A stretch of DNA of 64,000 bases from Gymnopilus junonius. Taxonomy: Eukaryota; Basidiomycota; Agaricomycetes; Agaricales; Galerinaceae. Positions 1 to 13,421 of this stretch are shown here, one piece after another. A program made the translations under genes and the position numbers. The stretch is from NCBI GenBank assembly GCA_015501075.1, contig JADNYJ010000059.1, positions 124,001-188,000 on the forward strand, written 5' to 3'. The first letter of the stretch is position 1; every line of letters starts with the position of its first letter. A model generated the notes under the pieces. It did not search any database and was not told the origin of the DNA. It worked only from the letters and a program-made list of their open reading frames with translations.

Positions 1-2107
1 AACGTTGCTTGCACAGATGGTTGACAACCTCAAGAATGGTTACCCTGGTTAGAGCGCCTGAGAGAAAGGGACCGCATACTGTGATTCTGACTTTGAATCG
101 GAGCAGGAGATATATTCGTTGAATGGACTGTAAAATATGGGCCCATCTGGAATATGGCTGCTTTGTTTGAGGACAGGGTGAGTACTTTACGGTTCCGTTG
201 CTTCTTTGTCAATCTTACCTCCTGGTAGGTTTTTACTTCTGAGCCTGAATATATCCAAGCTATACTTGCAACTCAATTCCATAAGTTTGAAAGAGGTAAT
301 CTACCCCCAAATCCAGGCGGTTCGAATCTCATTCTGCACACACAGGTCCTGTAGTATACGAACAGTTGAAGTCAATGCTTGGAACAGGGGTATTTAACTC
401 GGACGGTAAGAATTTATTAAAGATTACCAGCGACGCTCTTACCATGAACATGATTTGTAAGGGGAAATGTGGAGGTGACTACTTTCTAACTGGGTTTCTC
501 CGATGGGGATCTAATCATGCATAGATTCCATCGCGCAATGACACGGCCCTTCTTCAACAAAACACGAATCAGCAATTTTGAAATATTTGATCAGCATGCC
601 ACCGAGGCCCTCACTCAGCTCAAATCCCGACTCCGCGAAGGATATCCGGTGGACATACAAGATCTTGCCTCACGATTTACGATGGACTGTTCGACGACAT
701 TCCTGCTCGGAAAGAACGTCCGTTCTCTCGGTGCTGGTCTTCCTTATCCCTATTACGCCGCAAAAACCAAAACTGCCACGCCTGAACATCCAGCCAACAA
801 GTTTTCAAAAGCCTTCGACGAAGCTCAACATGCTGTTGCATTACGAGCGAGAAGAGGAGCAAACTGGCCTCTTGCTGAATTCTGGAAGGACGTCGTAAAA
901 GAGAAAATGGACATTATCCACTCGTTCGTAAACCCAATCATGCAAACAGCGATAGAACGGAAAACGGCCTTGGGCATTGCTAGCGATAATGCGGGCGGTT
1001 TTCCGGAGAAGGTCAATATTGATGATACCAGAGGTATGCGTATTGGTGATAGTCTTTTGGACCATTTGCTCTTATACACGGAAGGTGGGTCCTGAAATAA
1101 TTTACAACGACTTTAGTAATGTTATTGGAGATAGATGAAACCATCCTACGTGATGAGATTGTGAATATCCTCTTAGCCGGGAGAGATACCGTACGTATCC
1201 AACATCACCTTGCTCCCAATCATTCTGAATAGCATGACCAGACAATGAACAGCATCACCTTCTCAGTATACATGCTGGCTGAGCATCCAGACGTACAGCA
1301 GCGTCTCAGGAAAGAAATTCTGGACATAATTGGGGATAGTCAATGTCCGACTGCGGACGATCTCAAAAATATGAAGTACCTGAGGGCTGTTATCAACGAG
1401 ACTCTGAGATTATATCCATCTGCGTACTTGTCTTTCTTGACTTTAGTAAATGGACCTACTGACCAAGTTATTCGATAGGCCATTCATTCTTAGGACGTCT
1501 TCCGAGCCTGTCATTCTACCCAGCAAAAATGGTAACAAACCATTTTTCATCCCGGCGCGGAGCAAGTGAGCCCATATACTTAACCTCCTCATGTTACTCG
1601 CCTATATCTGTACAATAGAGTACTCGCCGATTTACTCCTTCTGCACAGAAGAAGGGATCTTTGGGGACCTGATGGTTCGTATTGAGTCATGCACGTATCA
1701 TCAAACATGCCAATCTAATTCATTATGGTTAGCCTTGGAATTCGATCCTGACAGATTCCTTGACCAGCGTTTGAAGACATACCTCGGCGCCAACCCCCTC
1801 ATTTTCCTCCCTTTTAGTGCAGGGCCAAGAATTTGCCTTGGGCAACAGGTACGTAAGCAAAAATATCCACCTTTCTCAAACACAAAAGATCCCACAGTTC
1901 GCATACAATGAAATTTCTTTCTTCCTGGTTCGACTCCTGCAAAAGTTCTCAAGTATTTCGCACGATTTTGAAGCTCAACCACCAGATTTACGACCACCCA
2001 CAGCTTGGTCCGGTGCCGAGGGCCCAAAGGGTAGAGATAAGATCAGAATGAATAGTTACATGACAATGAGCGCTATGGGAGGCTGTTGGATCAGGCTTGA
2101 AGCTTAA
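1..2107 (+). CDS. Cytochrome P450, CYP63-like, 5'-truncated by window edge
   Basis: Haem-thiolate monooxygenase, normally ER-anchored and fed electrons by P450 reductase. The substrate cannot be told. The membrane anchor lies left of the window. Readable exons start at 1-47 (ends NGYPG), 107-177 ([15 protein letters not shown]), 229-295 and 355-405 (LGTGVFNSD). The main exon at about 507-1085 holds [13 protein letters not shown] and the 'FDQHATEAL' stretch typical of CYP63. The I-helix AGRDT is at about 1177-1191 and the K-helix ETLRLYP (ExxR) at about 1400. The haem loop [15 protein letters not shown] (Cys ligand) is at about 1804-1848. The last exon ends in RLEA at 2107. Every junction from 1085 onward keeps frame with GT-AG introns. 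The intron after NSD (about 406-510) has no AG acceptor that restores the conserved NSDGDL reading, so this copy could be damaged. Family is confident; functionality is not. Confidence 0.85.
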
Positions 2108-2159
2108 ATATGCATCACAGTCTGAGAAACGAGGTGGTAATACGAGTAGAAATCGGTAT

Positions 2160-3060
2160 CGGACCTTTAGGGATGACATGCAAAGTGCATAGCGAATCGG
2201 AGTTTAATCTGAGTTCGAACACAATTCTTCCCGAGGGAGGACCTTAGGTCGGTAAGAGTGGTCGCTGAAGAAAGGCCAGCGCTTTCTGCTGGATGCCTTG
2301 CCGGTTCATTAATCTTCCCCGCGGCGTGTGTAATCTGACACGACTTACGGCACCACGCGATGCTGTGACTACGAGAGAGGCGCAGACGAGCTTCGGAGAT
2401 CTTGGGCGTTGCGGGACAGAGGCATAGGCGGAGCTGTTACACGAAAAATGTAAGTAACATGTTGAACATGAATTGGAACTCGTAGGCTTACCTGACGAAC
2501 CAGACCTCGTCTTTACTCTTCAAGTATTTCCGCCCGACCCCATCCATACCAAACCTCGACATCCAAGGGGCGACGGGGTGGTGACGGAGAGAGCGATGGA
2601 GGTGGGTTTGAAAAGCCTTGGACGTCGGCATGGAAGGCTGTGAGGGAAGAAAGGTCAGTAAAGCTCTTCTGATATCGGAAATGGAACTGACATGCTTACC
2701 TGAAGTCGTATTACCGGCGCTGTGCAGCTAGAGCAGCAGGGAGACAGGCGGAATCGCTCTTGAAATACTGGTGACGGCTCAGGCTAATATGCGCTTGCCA
2801 TAGCTCGATGACTAGTGTCCTGCAGCTGCTCAAGGGAGGTACGTCAGTCGGATTCTGCATCTAAAGTGGTACCTGCAAGCTCACCTGACGTTAAAGTCAC
2901 AGCCAAATCCCCATTTCCTTCCCCGTTGTATTAAGCAGAAGACAAACGGGTAAGTGACGAGTAAACAAACTCGGATCGGAACTCATAGGTTCACCTGAAG
3001 CGATAGACCCGACCTCTCGTCCCTGCCCAGCCCGTCTACTTTCAAGTCAGATTCATTGGC
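2160..3060 (-). CDS. Possible unrecognised multi-exon gene
   Basis: Not recognised. On the minus strand there is a run of splice-like donors and acceptors (for example CAG|GTGAGC near 2883-2890, acceptors ending TAACAG and CTCACAG). Short open stretches join across them. One peptide reads LVIELWQAHISLSRHQYFKS (about 2810-2750) and runs on into a proline-rich part ending in VEVWYGWGRAEILEE (about 2530). A further open frame of about 100 codons follows towards 2160. No start codon or domain could be fixed. It would converge on the P450 ending at 2107. It could also be a spliced non-coding RNA or a decayed gene. Borders are approximate. Confidence 0.28.
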
Positions 3061-3079
3061 TCAAGAAAACTTGAGTCGG

Positions 3080-3910
3080 CAGGCGCAGCTTTGTAGGATC
3101 GGTGTTGGACAGCTCAATGCCTGGTCTCTGATATCTCTGTCAGAGTTCACTCACGCACTGCTATTGCCAAAATAGTCCGTCTTGTCGCTGCGCGTACCGG
3201 CCTTTACGAAGACGATTGGAGGATATATGATAATCGCAATGGCAGTCGAATTGCCCATGACGAGACTGTTGCTAGTCTTAGTTTGCAAGGCGATGACGAA
3301 CTTTTCTGCGCCCGAGTTCAAAAAAGAGGCAAACCAGTGATCTATTTCCTCTCTCCAGTATCACTCAAGGCATCGGTCAAGCTATCCCTCGTGCCACAGT
3401 GGGGCCTTTCTATTGTCTATCCCGTTCTCCCCATCAAACCGGCGACTTCCCCTCTCTAATCAAGAATTCTCGTGGAGAATTAGAGTGCATCCCAGCGGAG
3501 ACCTCACTGAACTGACAACCGGGCTCGACATTTCTTATTTGTTTTGGGAAGCCCAGTAAGATGTTACTACTTTTTCACATTTGCTAAGCTGAGCCGCCTT
3601 CCTTCACCACAGATCCCACCATTCCTCCTTCTCCCCCTCCTTCACCTGTTGCTGATGAATCAGGAAATGCCCCAATGACGCTGTCATGAATGACGCTAAT
3701 TCAGTAGTCATGTCCTTTCACAAAATCACGCCTTACCTGGACAAGGCCTTATCAGCTCTTGGCCTTCATACAGAGGAACGAACATCTTTCATTACGTACG
3801 TTGCTTTCCTGTTTTCGGAGTTGACAGTGCTCTCACTCCGCCTGTTGTAGTTACTGGCTCCCATCTCTTCTCAAGCACAAAACTGTCGCTTGTGCGATTG
3901 AATACGATAG
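3080..3910 (+). pseudogene. Broken copy of a multicopy mushroom family (ubiquitin-like start, KPVIY motif)
   Basis: Three frame-shifted blocks read as one known-looking protein. Block 1 (about 3120-3460) has SDISVRVHSRTAIAKIVRLV, then DDWRIYDNRNGSRIAHDETV, then KPVIYFLSP and LSLVPQWGLSIVYPV. Block 2 (about 3460-3555) has WRIRVHPSGDLTELTTGLDI followed by SYLFWEAQ. Block 3 (about 3690-3895) has LDKALSALGLHTEERTSFIT and, after a short intron, YWLPSLLKH. From memory this order matches a family of unknown function that is abundant in agaricomycete genomes and has a ubiquitin-like N-terminal part. Block 1 runs into TAA and block 2 is in another frame. No start codon and no clean C-terminus are visible. 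It is most likely a pseudogene; a one-base sequencing error could explain the first shift only. Confidence 0.55.
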
Positions 3911-4309
3911 AATGGTATTTTTTTCTCTTCTTTTTTTTCCTGACAGTGTAACTAATTCGTTATCATTTTTTTTGTGCATAGATTCTCCATGTTTGCTCGG
4001 AACGCGAGTTCTAGAGTTCTATCGGGAAGTTACTTCCTATGTTCAACCTGAAAAGTATAACCCACCTTCTAATCCAACCTATGTCGCTATTTAACTTATG
4101 CCTGTCATACAGTAAAGAAGCTGCCAGTAAATCGATGGACACCGAGCCGATCGCCTTGCATCCTTGATTCGTCGCCCACGCCCAGCAGACCAGAACAAGC
4201 GCAAACCAAGACAGGGCGAGGCAAATTACAACTATAACGCAATTTGTCGCGCTTGCTACAAGTTGACGAAAACGTCAACGTTGATTGAGAAGGGTACAGA
4301 AAATCAACA

Positions 4310-4475
4310 CATGCAGATGATGTATGTTCACGTTCGGACCTCGGCGACGTCTTGTTTACTTATCATTCTCGGTCCAGGCATGGTAGAGCTAAGGCTAAAG
4401 GCGACATGGTCGGCCTTGAAGAGTTGATCGCCCAGTACGGTCCTGCGCCTCCAGATGGTCTGTTGCTCTGATTCT
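4310..4475 (+). repeat. Diverged direct repeat, copy 1
   Basis: Shares blocks in the same order with 6000-6190: a block around GCAGATGATGTATGT (4314-4328), then about 60 bases later a stretch reading MVGLEELIAQYGPAPPDG. The second copy reads MVGREELIAQYGPTPPGQ. Conservation at peptide level suggests both descend from one coding sequence, possibly a transposable-element ORF, but the protein is not recognised. Confidence 0.45.
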
Positions 4476-5999
4476 TTTACGACATTTATTTCTCGATATC
4501 TAATTTTCTTCTTGCTATAGGGGCAAAAAGTCGGACTCTTGATGAAACTGTTATTCTACTTCAAGTCGAGAAACGCAGTCGCCCTCAATTATTTACTTGA
4601 GCTTATTGCGCTGTCTCCTTTTGTGTATATACTTACAGTAATATCTTGAACGCCCTTAAGTCCCCTCTGGGTGAGTCCCCCTGAACATTATATACGTGAC
4701 GTTACACAGCGCGTTTGTGAATGTCATCGCGTCATCCCTCAACCAATGTCAACCGAAACTGTTCTGACACCGCAGGCTCCAGCTTGACTCCAACGTTCAA
4801 GCTCAAGTTCAGTGCCTCCGCAAGAGAACCCGTCCGAGTCTGCTTTCTTACTTGAGACAAATACACCGGCGTATTTCATTACTAGTGCGTGTGATTGTTC
4901 TCTCGAATATCGTTGCACTGTGTGGTATGCAGATCGGTTAAAACCCATTCAATCCCAGTTAAATGATCTGAAGCCCATTATCAAGACCGAAACCTCGAAA
5001 CGCGGTTGTGCTACTTTTGAGCCTCGACCTATTCTTTAATCTTCCATTAGATATCGTATTCGAGGTTTGGGTCCCAGACCTCGGAGTCCATACAGCGAGC
5101 TAACAGATTATCCAAAGTTTGCTCGCACTTCGATACAGAAACATGCTCAGTTTGTCGTGCGTGTCTATGCCCTTTCCTTCTTTCTTCCTGAGTCGCAGTT
5201 CGCTGTCGATATAGCGTCGCACTTTGGCAGGAGTCAAGGACCTCCCCAACTGTCCTGAAGATCCAACGCAACCCCAGTATGCAAACCTGCTTTTTGACAA
5301 TTTCTATATGGTGTGTCCCGTTAGTCCGTTACTCCACGACAGGCCAAGATAGCTTATACTTAATGGCGCAATCAGTCAAGATCTGAGGATCGCTGATATG
5401 AGGGACTTCCTGCGCTCCAGGGCTGCGGGACGACTCGCGGCAATATCCAGACATTGTCACTCACTGGGTTGATAAGAACAGTCATGCCAAGTGGCGGTTA
5501 AGCGACCGCGATATCTCCTGTGCACCAGGGATTGTGCGCGCAGCTGGCGATGTACTTGAAGCATTGGGTTTGGATAGGATATGTAGCTGGGTAGAGGCCA
5601 AAGCTGTCGTTGGCAGTGGGATAGCGCGTAAATGTGACCACGTCAGATATAGGAGTATCGTCGAGTACAGCAGAACGGAGTGTCTTCTTTTTCACCCTTT
5701 GACCAGCGGAGGAGTTTCTGCTGATTTTCCTAACAGATTCATCACATTTTCGCAGAACGTCGTTTCTATCAGAAGCGCACTTCGCATGTACTTCCTGAGA
5801 AGTAGGACTTGTCTTCTTCTGCCCGTCTTTTTTTCTTTGACCGATAATGCCGTTATACTTAGAGAGGAAGCCGCTTGCACGGAAATAATTGATGAACATC
5901 AGGCCACCAGCTCTTCATCCTTGGTGACAAGGCGAGACGGAGTACAATGACCATGCGTTTTGTCATATCTGCTACCAATTTACGAATAAAATGATATTG

Positions 6000-6190
6000 A
6001 ACATATGCGGATGATGTATGTCATTTTGTTACTCTCATATTCAGAACACTGCCAATGTCTTGTTGATATATATACTGCCGGTCTAGCCATGGAAGACCGA
6101 AAGTTGAAGACGATATGGTTGGCCGTGAAGAGTTAATTGCTCAATATGGACCGACCCCTCCAGGACAGTCCATTGTTCTTTGATTTCCTT
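6000..6190 (+). repeat. Diverged direct repeat, copy 2
   Basis: Partner of 4310-4475. Matching blocks are GCGGATGATGTATGT near 6007-6021 and the peptide-level match MVGREELIAQYGPTPPGQ near 6115-6168. In this copy the flanking frame has stops, so it is not expressed as such. Confidence 0.45.
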
Positions 6191-7460
6191 TCTCATTACA
6201 AGACTCCGACCTCGCTCCGCTTCAGCCAAAGAGAAAGTTCAAGCTTAGCATACAAAGTAGAGCAAGAAAATAACAAAAAGATCGACCACAAAAAGGAGAT
6301 GGACAAAGAGATGTACATGAATTCGCGGCATCTGCTTAAGTATATAGAGTATCTGATCTTCAGCGTTGATATGTAGCAAGAACACCTTGGAAAAACCAAA
6401 TGGTTTTCTCTGAATCCTTTCAAGAAATTGGTTTTTAATTCAGACATCCAAATTCGCTTTCTGCGGCATTCTCGCTTAATCATATTGCAAAGCCCTTTTC
6501 GGGGCTTCCATATTTTCCGGTTCATGGGTAAGTAGACAAACACCAAAATCAGATCGCGTTCTGAACGATATTTGCGGCGAGCAATACCCGCATCTCAAGG
6601 CACCCGCGCTTTAGCTCGAGCACCACACCGTGATCTTGTTTTCGGTTATATCGGTCCAATGTAACTGAGTGGGTGGGTTTATCCCCAGTTTCTTTCGAAT
6701 TAAATAAATGTCCATACTTTGTTGTTCAAAGCGTTACTTACATAGACATAGGCGCCACCTAAATATCGACTCGTGATATTAAATATTACTGGGACCAAAC
6801 GAGATACTTTTTTGATCATTTGATCGCCGGATAAGCCAGACCTGTTCCGCTATAATGCCTCCGACTCGGAGTCCGATGAGCACGTGGCACCCCTGGCTCT
6901 TTCTCCTGTGAATCCCCGAGTCGAGGTCATCCTCAGCTCGATGGGACGAACACAATCTCCTCCAGTTTGGATACAATCAAATCATTTTGACATGTAGTGT
7001 TTCTGTGTCAGACGCTGAGCACTTGCTCTGGTCAAAACTTGCCTCACAACGGAACACAACAATGGCCTTTCTGGGCACACGACCCTGCCATGCTGGCTGC
7101 CGAGAACAAACGACGGGTAAAATCACCGGCTTGGAAGGTCGCGAGAATGCCAAGCCTTGAGCATTGGTTCTTGACATCTCGGAGTGGAGACGTCTCCACT
7201 AACAGACGGTGAAGGATACAAAATATTCCAGGGCCTGAATAAAGGCAGGACCCGGATTATGACTTGAAAGCTATAGCGCCAAGCAGAATGCCCAATCATA
7301 TTCAACAAATTGGAAAAATAAGAAAAACTGCTTGCGATCCGGGGTCAATCTCTGACCCCTGACAGGAGGTAGAACGTCGGACCGAGGGTTTGGCGACCCT
7401 ACATATGGGTAAGTACCTGTCTGTGTTTACAATGACCTAGCTCTGTTCACCCTTTCTTCA

Positions 7461-9662
<2,202 letters not shown>

Positions 9663-10148
9663 CATTCATTTTCACGCTCCTGCGTTGCTGATTTTTCCTT
9701 GCTCTTCAAGACGCATATATCCTAATTAATTCTGGAAGCTGCCTATAGGCGATTTGTATAATAGTCTAATAGAATGATACGTTATATCAGGAATTACTGA
9801 TGTGTAGAATTTATCTATTTATTCACAATAGCAGTTATAGCGTCCGTTGGAAAGTGCTGAAAATAACCACTACCTGGCCCAGTCTGGTTCCGGTATAGGC
9901 GAAATTGACTAAATAAGGAAGACGAGACAAAACTCTTACACGAGGTGTCAGTCCCAATGAAATAAGGGTCCGCTCTACCTGAATAAAAACGGCATAAACC
10001 TGTCGATTACCCTCCTTCTCTCACAAGCTACAGTAAGCCTGAGAGAAATGTATCGTTGCTTGGAAGAATATTATACCGCGTCCGAAATCCATTGACTTCT
10101 AATATAAGTAAGGCTTCAACAAGTTTGGATATATTGTGTAATAAAGCT
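9663..10148. other. Convergent intergenic spacer
   Basis: AT-rich sequence between the 3' ends of the mannosidase (+) and the esterase (-). No ORF of note; it must hold the 3' ends of both transcripts. Confidence 0.5.
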
Positions 10149-12699
10149 TTAGAATATTTGCAACGAGATGCTCGTCAATAATTGCATAGGTTCGACGCGG
10201 TAATTGTCGAACGTAATAGTGACGTTCGGGGATGGGTCGAGGAAAGTTAACAGAGGTGGGTTAGGGGATACCGTCCAAGCTGGCCATTCGATCTTGGAGA
10301 GAAGGCTGAGGGGGTTCTTTGGAAGGTTGGGATCTCCCGTATGAGCAAAGTTAACTGACAGAATGTAAATTTGGTTCCATGACTGGTAGATCGTCAAATA
10401 TACGAACTCAACGCGTCTGTCGCAATAAAATCAGAAGATCCCGCGACGCCATAGAATTCAGGTATGTCCGAAGAATGAAACGACCCGAGTATAGGCTGTG
10501 CCTTGCCGCGCTTGAATACTTTCGACGATTTGTCAATCTGTTGCCTCAACCAGGGAGTCTTATATTTTGAACTTACAGAAGGCAAATGTTTTCTGAGTTT
10601 TTGACGCCGTCTGCAGGAAGAAACGGCGGGGAGCTTGGAAGAAGTAATCACCCTGAATTGCAGCCAATCGCTTGAACTCCGGACTGAACATCACAAAGGT
10701 AAGGCAATGTGCATTTGTATAGAGGATATCAGACAAACGTTATAGCATTGGAATTCCCAGTGTTAAACGGTGACCCCTGAGTACAAGCATTAGTTCTCAG
10801 AGTGTCTATGTTATGTTTAGCGTACTTGTGCAAGGTCTTCCGGGTATTCTTGATTAACCTCAGCTAATCTGTTGCTCGGGAAGTTGTAACTAGAAAAAAA
10901 TTTTTGAATTTTTGAGTCACATAGAACAGTTTTCCATTTAGCGAAAACATTCACTTGGAATGCATATATGCCAAAAACTCAGCGTTCGTGCTTCCAATTG
11001 AGGGGCGTTAGCAAAACGGACTTGCGTCTTTACATATTGTGTACGCACGTAATGTTGAGAGTTGACAGAGAAAATAAACTGAAGAGAGGTTGAATCGGTC
11101 GATAGGAAAGACATCTTGGCATCACTTACGTTCCCTCGTCATCACAATCGCCAGTTATCAGTGGAACCTAGGATACATTGGAGAGTCTCGTGACTGTAGA
11201 ACGCAGAAAGAGTTATAAGGGAAAGCACCTTTGCGTACAGACCTTCCTGAACCGACCTTTGGGGATTTCGTTGGAAGACTATACCATCGACACTGGGATT
11301 CCAAACAATATTAATGCTTGAGAAGGAAAATATGTTGGATGACAAGTTGATTGCTGCTCCAAGCTTCTCGAACGGAACGGCACGCAAACAGGCGATGGGA
11401 TCTTGTGAACCAGTGCATTCGGTGTCTGCTACGAGCTGATCAAAGAAAGGTTGTTGGGAAATGGTGTCGCTTAGTCCAAGAGGCGAGCCAGATTCCTGTA
11501 TATCTTTAGGAATAATCAAACATAAAAATATTGGACATACCATGACTGCCCCATGAAACAGGCCTTCCGGATTACCGTTATTGATTACCAGATGTAATCC
11601 AACGGACACAGCACCAGCACTTTCTCCCCAGCTAAGTAGAGTAAACATCACCATTAATGAAGGTTTTAAGACTGGACTGAAGTCGTACATGGTAACTTTG
11701 GTGGGGTCGCCGCCGAAGGCTGAGATGTGCTGTTGTACCCATTCCATGGCGAAGCGTTCTTGAGACCATTACAAGTGGCAGTAAATATTTTCCCCCAAGG
11801 CTGAATATGATGACGTACGATCTCGAAGACCAATATTCCCAAGTCCTGCAGCCTTGACTTCCTTGCCACCCAAAAACCCGAAGGCTGATAGATAAATTCA
11901 TTAATGACCTTGATTGTGTGTCCATGCGAAGGACATACCGTTCAGACGATAATTCGCGGACACATAAACAATCGGTTCCCCAATAGCGACGGAGCGAGCG
12001 ACAAGAGAATTTCCTGGATTTATCGACGTATCTCCCGTTTCAACCCCCCTTATATTATGTCATAACGTCAACAATGATTTCTTAGATTATGAAAAGAATT
12101 CAAACCTCCATAAATCCACTACATCAAAGGCTGCTCAGTGGATTTCAGTCTCTTCTAATAAGGAGGTACGTACGAAAAGAACAGGTAATTTCTTGCCCTT
12201 CGGAATATTGGTAGGCTTGACGACATTTATAAACAAACCTGATAAAACAAACTAGTTATCAGAGCTAAAACTGTCAGATGAGACTTTTTACAGTCTTCGG
12301 ATGCAACAAAGGGGGCCGTTGTGGCCAATTCGGGTGCAATAATCTCAAGCACTGATGTGTTTATACCGCCAAAGCTAGAAGCTTGCTGAAAACACGCAGC
12401 TCCGAAAGACGTTGCCTGACGAACACCAGTGAAAGGTAAAGGAAGCTGAGGCGGCGCGAAACGAAGGTTCCCGACATTAAGTAAGTCAGGGTTTGGAAAG
12501 CGAAACTGGAAATATTGAGGACGTACGGCGGGGCCGCGAAAGGCATGCCAAGGAACTCAGTGACATCCCTTGAGGTGTTTTTGCCTCGGATGCCTTGGAA
12601 CGATCCGTAGTCGAGCTTGACAATAGTTCCAGGCTCCGAGGCAGAAGGAGCCGCGCAGACTACAGCCCCCAGTAGAAAGAATGTCGAGAAGTACTTCAT
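10149..12699 (-). CDS. Secreted type-B carboxylesterase/lipase
   Basis: Alpha/beta-hydrolase of the carboxylesterase B family. The chosen ATG (12699) gives a clean signal peptide, MKYFSTFFLLGAVVCAAPSA; an upstream start would bury it. Next comes VKLDYGSFQGIRG, then EFLGMPFAAPP. WIYGG is split by an intron near 12110. IVYVSANYRLNGFGFLGG precedes QRFAMEWVQQHISAFGGDP. After a further intron VTIWGESAGAVSVG holds the nucleophile Ser (about 11625). VPLITGDCDDEGT lies near 11140. FKRLAAIQGDYFFQAPRR (about 10670-10620) is followed by LGSFHSSDIPEFYG with the catalytic His. The last exon ends with TFDNYRVEPMQLLTSISLQIF. Many introns of about 50-100 bp all join in frame, so the gene looks intact. Such enzymes hydrolyse short-chain or aryl esters; the natural substrate is unknown. 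Confidence 0.9.
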
Positions 12700-12744
12700 C
12701 GCAATGAGGCGAGGCGGAAAGAATATCGTGGCATCCTGCTGCAA

Positions 12745-13421
12745 AGATTCAGAATATATACCCTGGCTGGGGTGGCAAAGAAGCCGTATCGAAGAGGAGA
12801 AGGCGTCCTTTAATCCAGAATCCTATGTGATATTACAACAAATTTAGAATGTCCGCAGCTCCTGAATCCGCATCCATGTCAGCTGGTAGTCGTCTGGGAA
12901 TGAGTCAGACAACACGCGAGAACAGGTCACATTTTTTGTATAAGTATGCCTGGTCGACAAAGAAGGTAGTTGACAGAGACGCATATCGCTAATTGCTGAT
13001 GTTCGTAAACCCCAGCGGCAGATGCCAATCGGCCGCTGAAGCGCTGAAACGTTGAAGCTAGCTTGAACGTTTGTACGCGTATATTGAGATTTGATTGATG
13101 AGAGCGTGTTAGAAAGCCATGTGACCTACTGCACTGTCAGTGGACTCATGTTCTCGTGGTTCTCCGTAGTTTTGGCGGTCCGTCTTCATGATAGATGTTC
13201 TCAAGGTTCATAACAAACTGTACTTCGGGGTTATAAAACCCACAGCAGACAAAAATTAAGGTATAGCGCAATGTTACATGTTATCCAAGCCTGGGGGGGA
13301 AATAATGCCGATGGCAACGTTCAAGCTCTTGGTCCTCAGATGCTTCCATCCGTTCTACTATATATGACCTTTCTTCGACATGCCCAGTTCGTCGTCACTC
13401 CTTTGGCTTTCACTGCGAGTG
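12745..13421. other. Intergenic region, likely esterase promoter
   Basis: No ORF above background. It separates the start of the esterase (-) from the 3' end of the DUF6534 gene (-). Its left part should contain the esterase promoter; a TATA-like AGAATATATA lies near 12750-12760. Confidence 0.4.

Larger units (their letters stand above)
3911..7460. other. 3.5 kb without a supported gene; decayed relics
   Basis: Only short, mutually overlapping ORFs on both strands, none with a recognisable domain. It holds two diverged copies of one segment (listed separately). It also has an open stretch at 4812-5039 and a coding-looking but unidentified minus-strand stretch at 5047-5300. The last few hundred bases before 7461 should contain the promoter of the mannosidase gene, but I see no clear TATA box. 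Confidence 0.5.

Noticed and set aside
301..345. tRNA B-box-like GGTTCGAATCTC
   Set aside because: Lies in a P450 intron with no A box or foldable arms around it.
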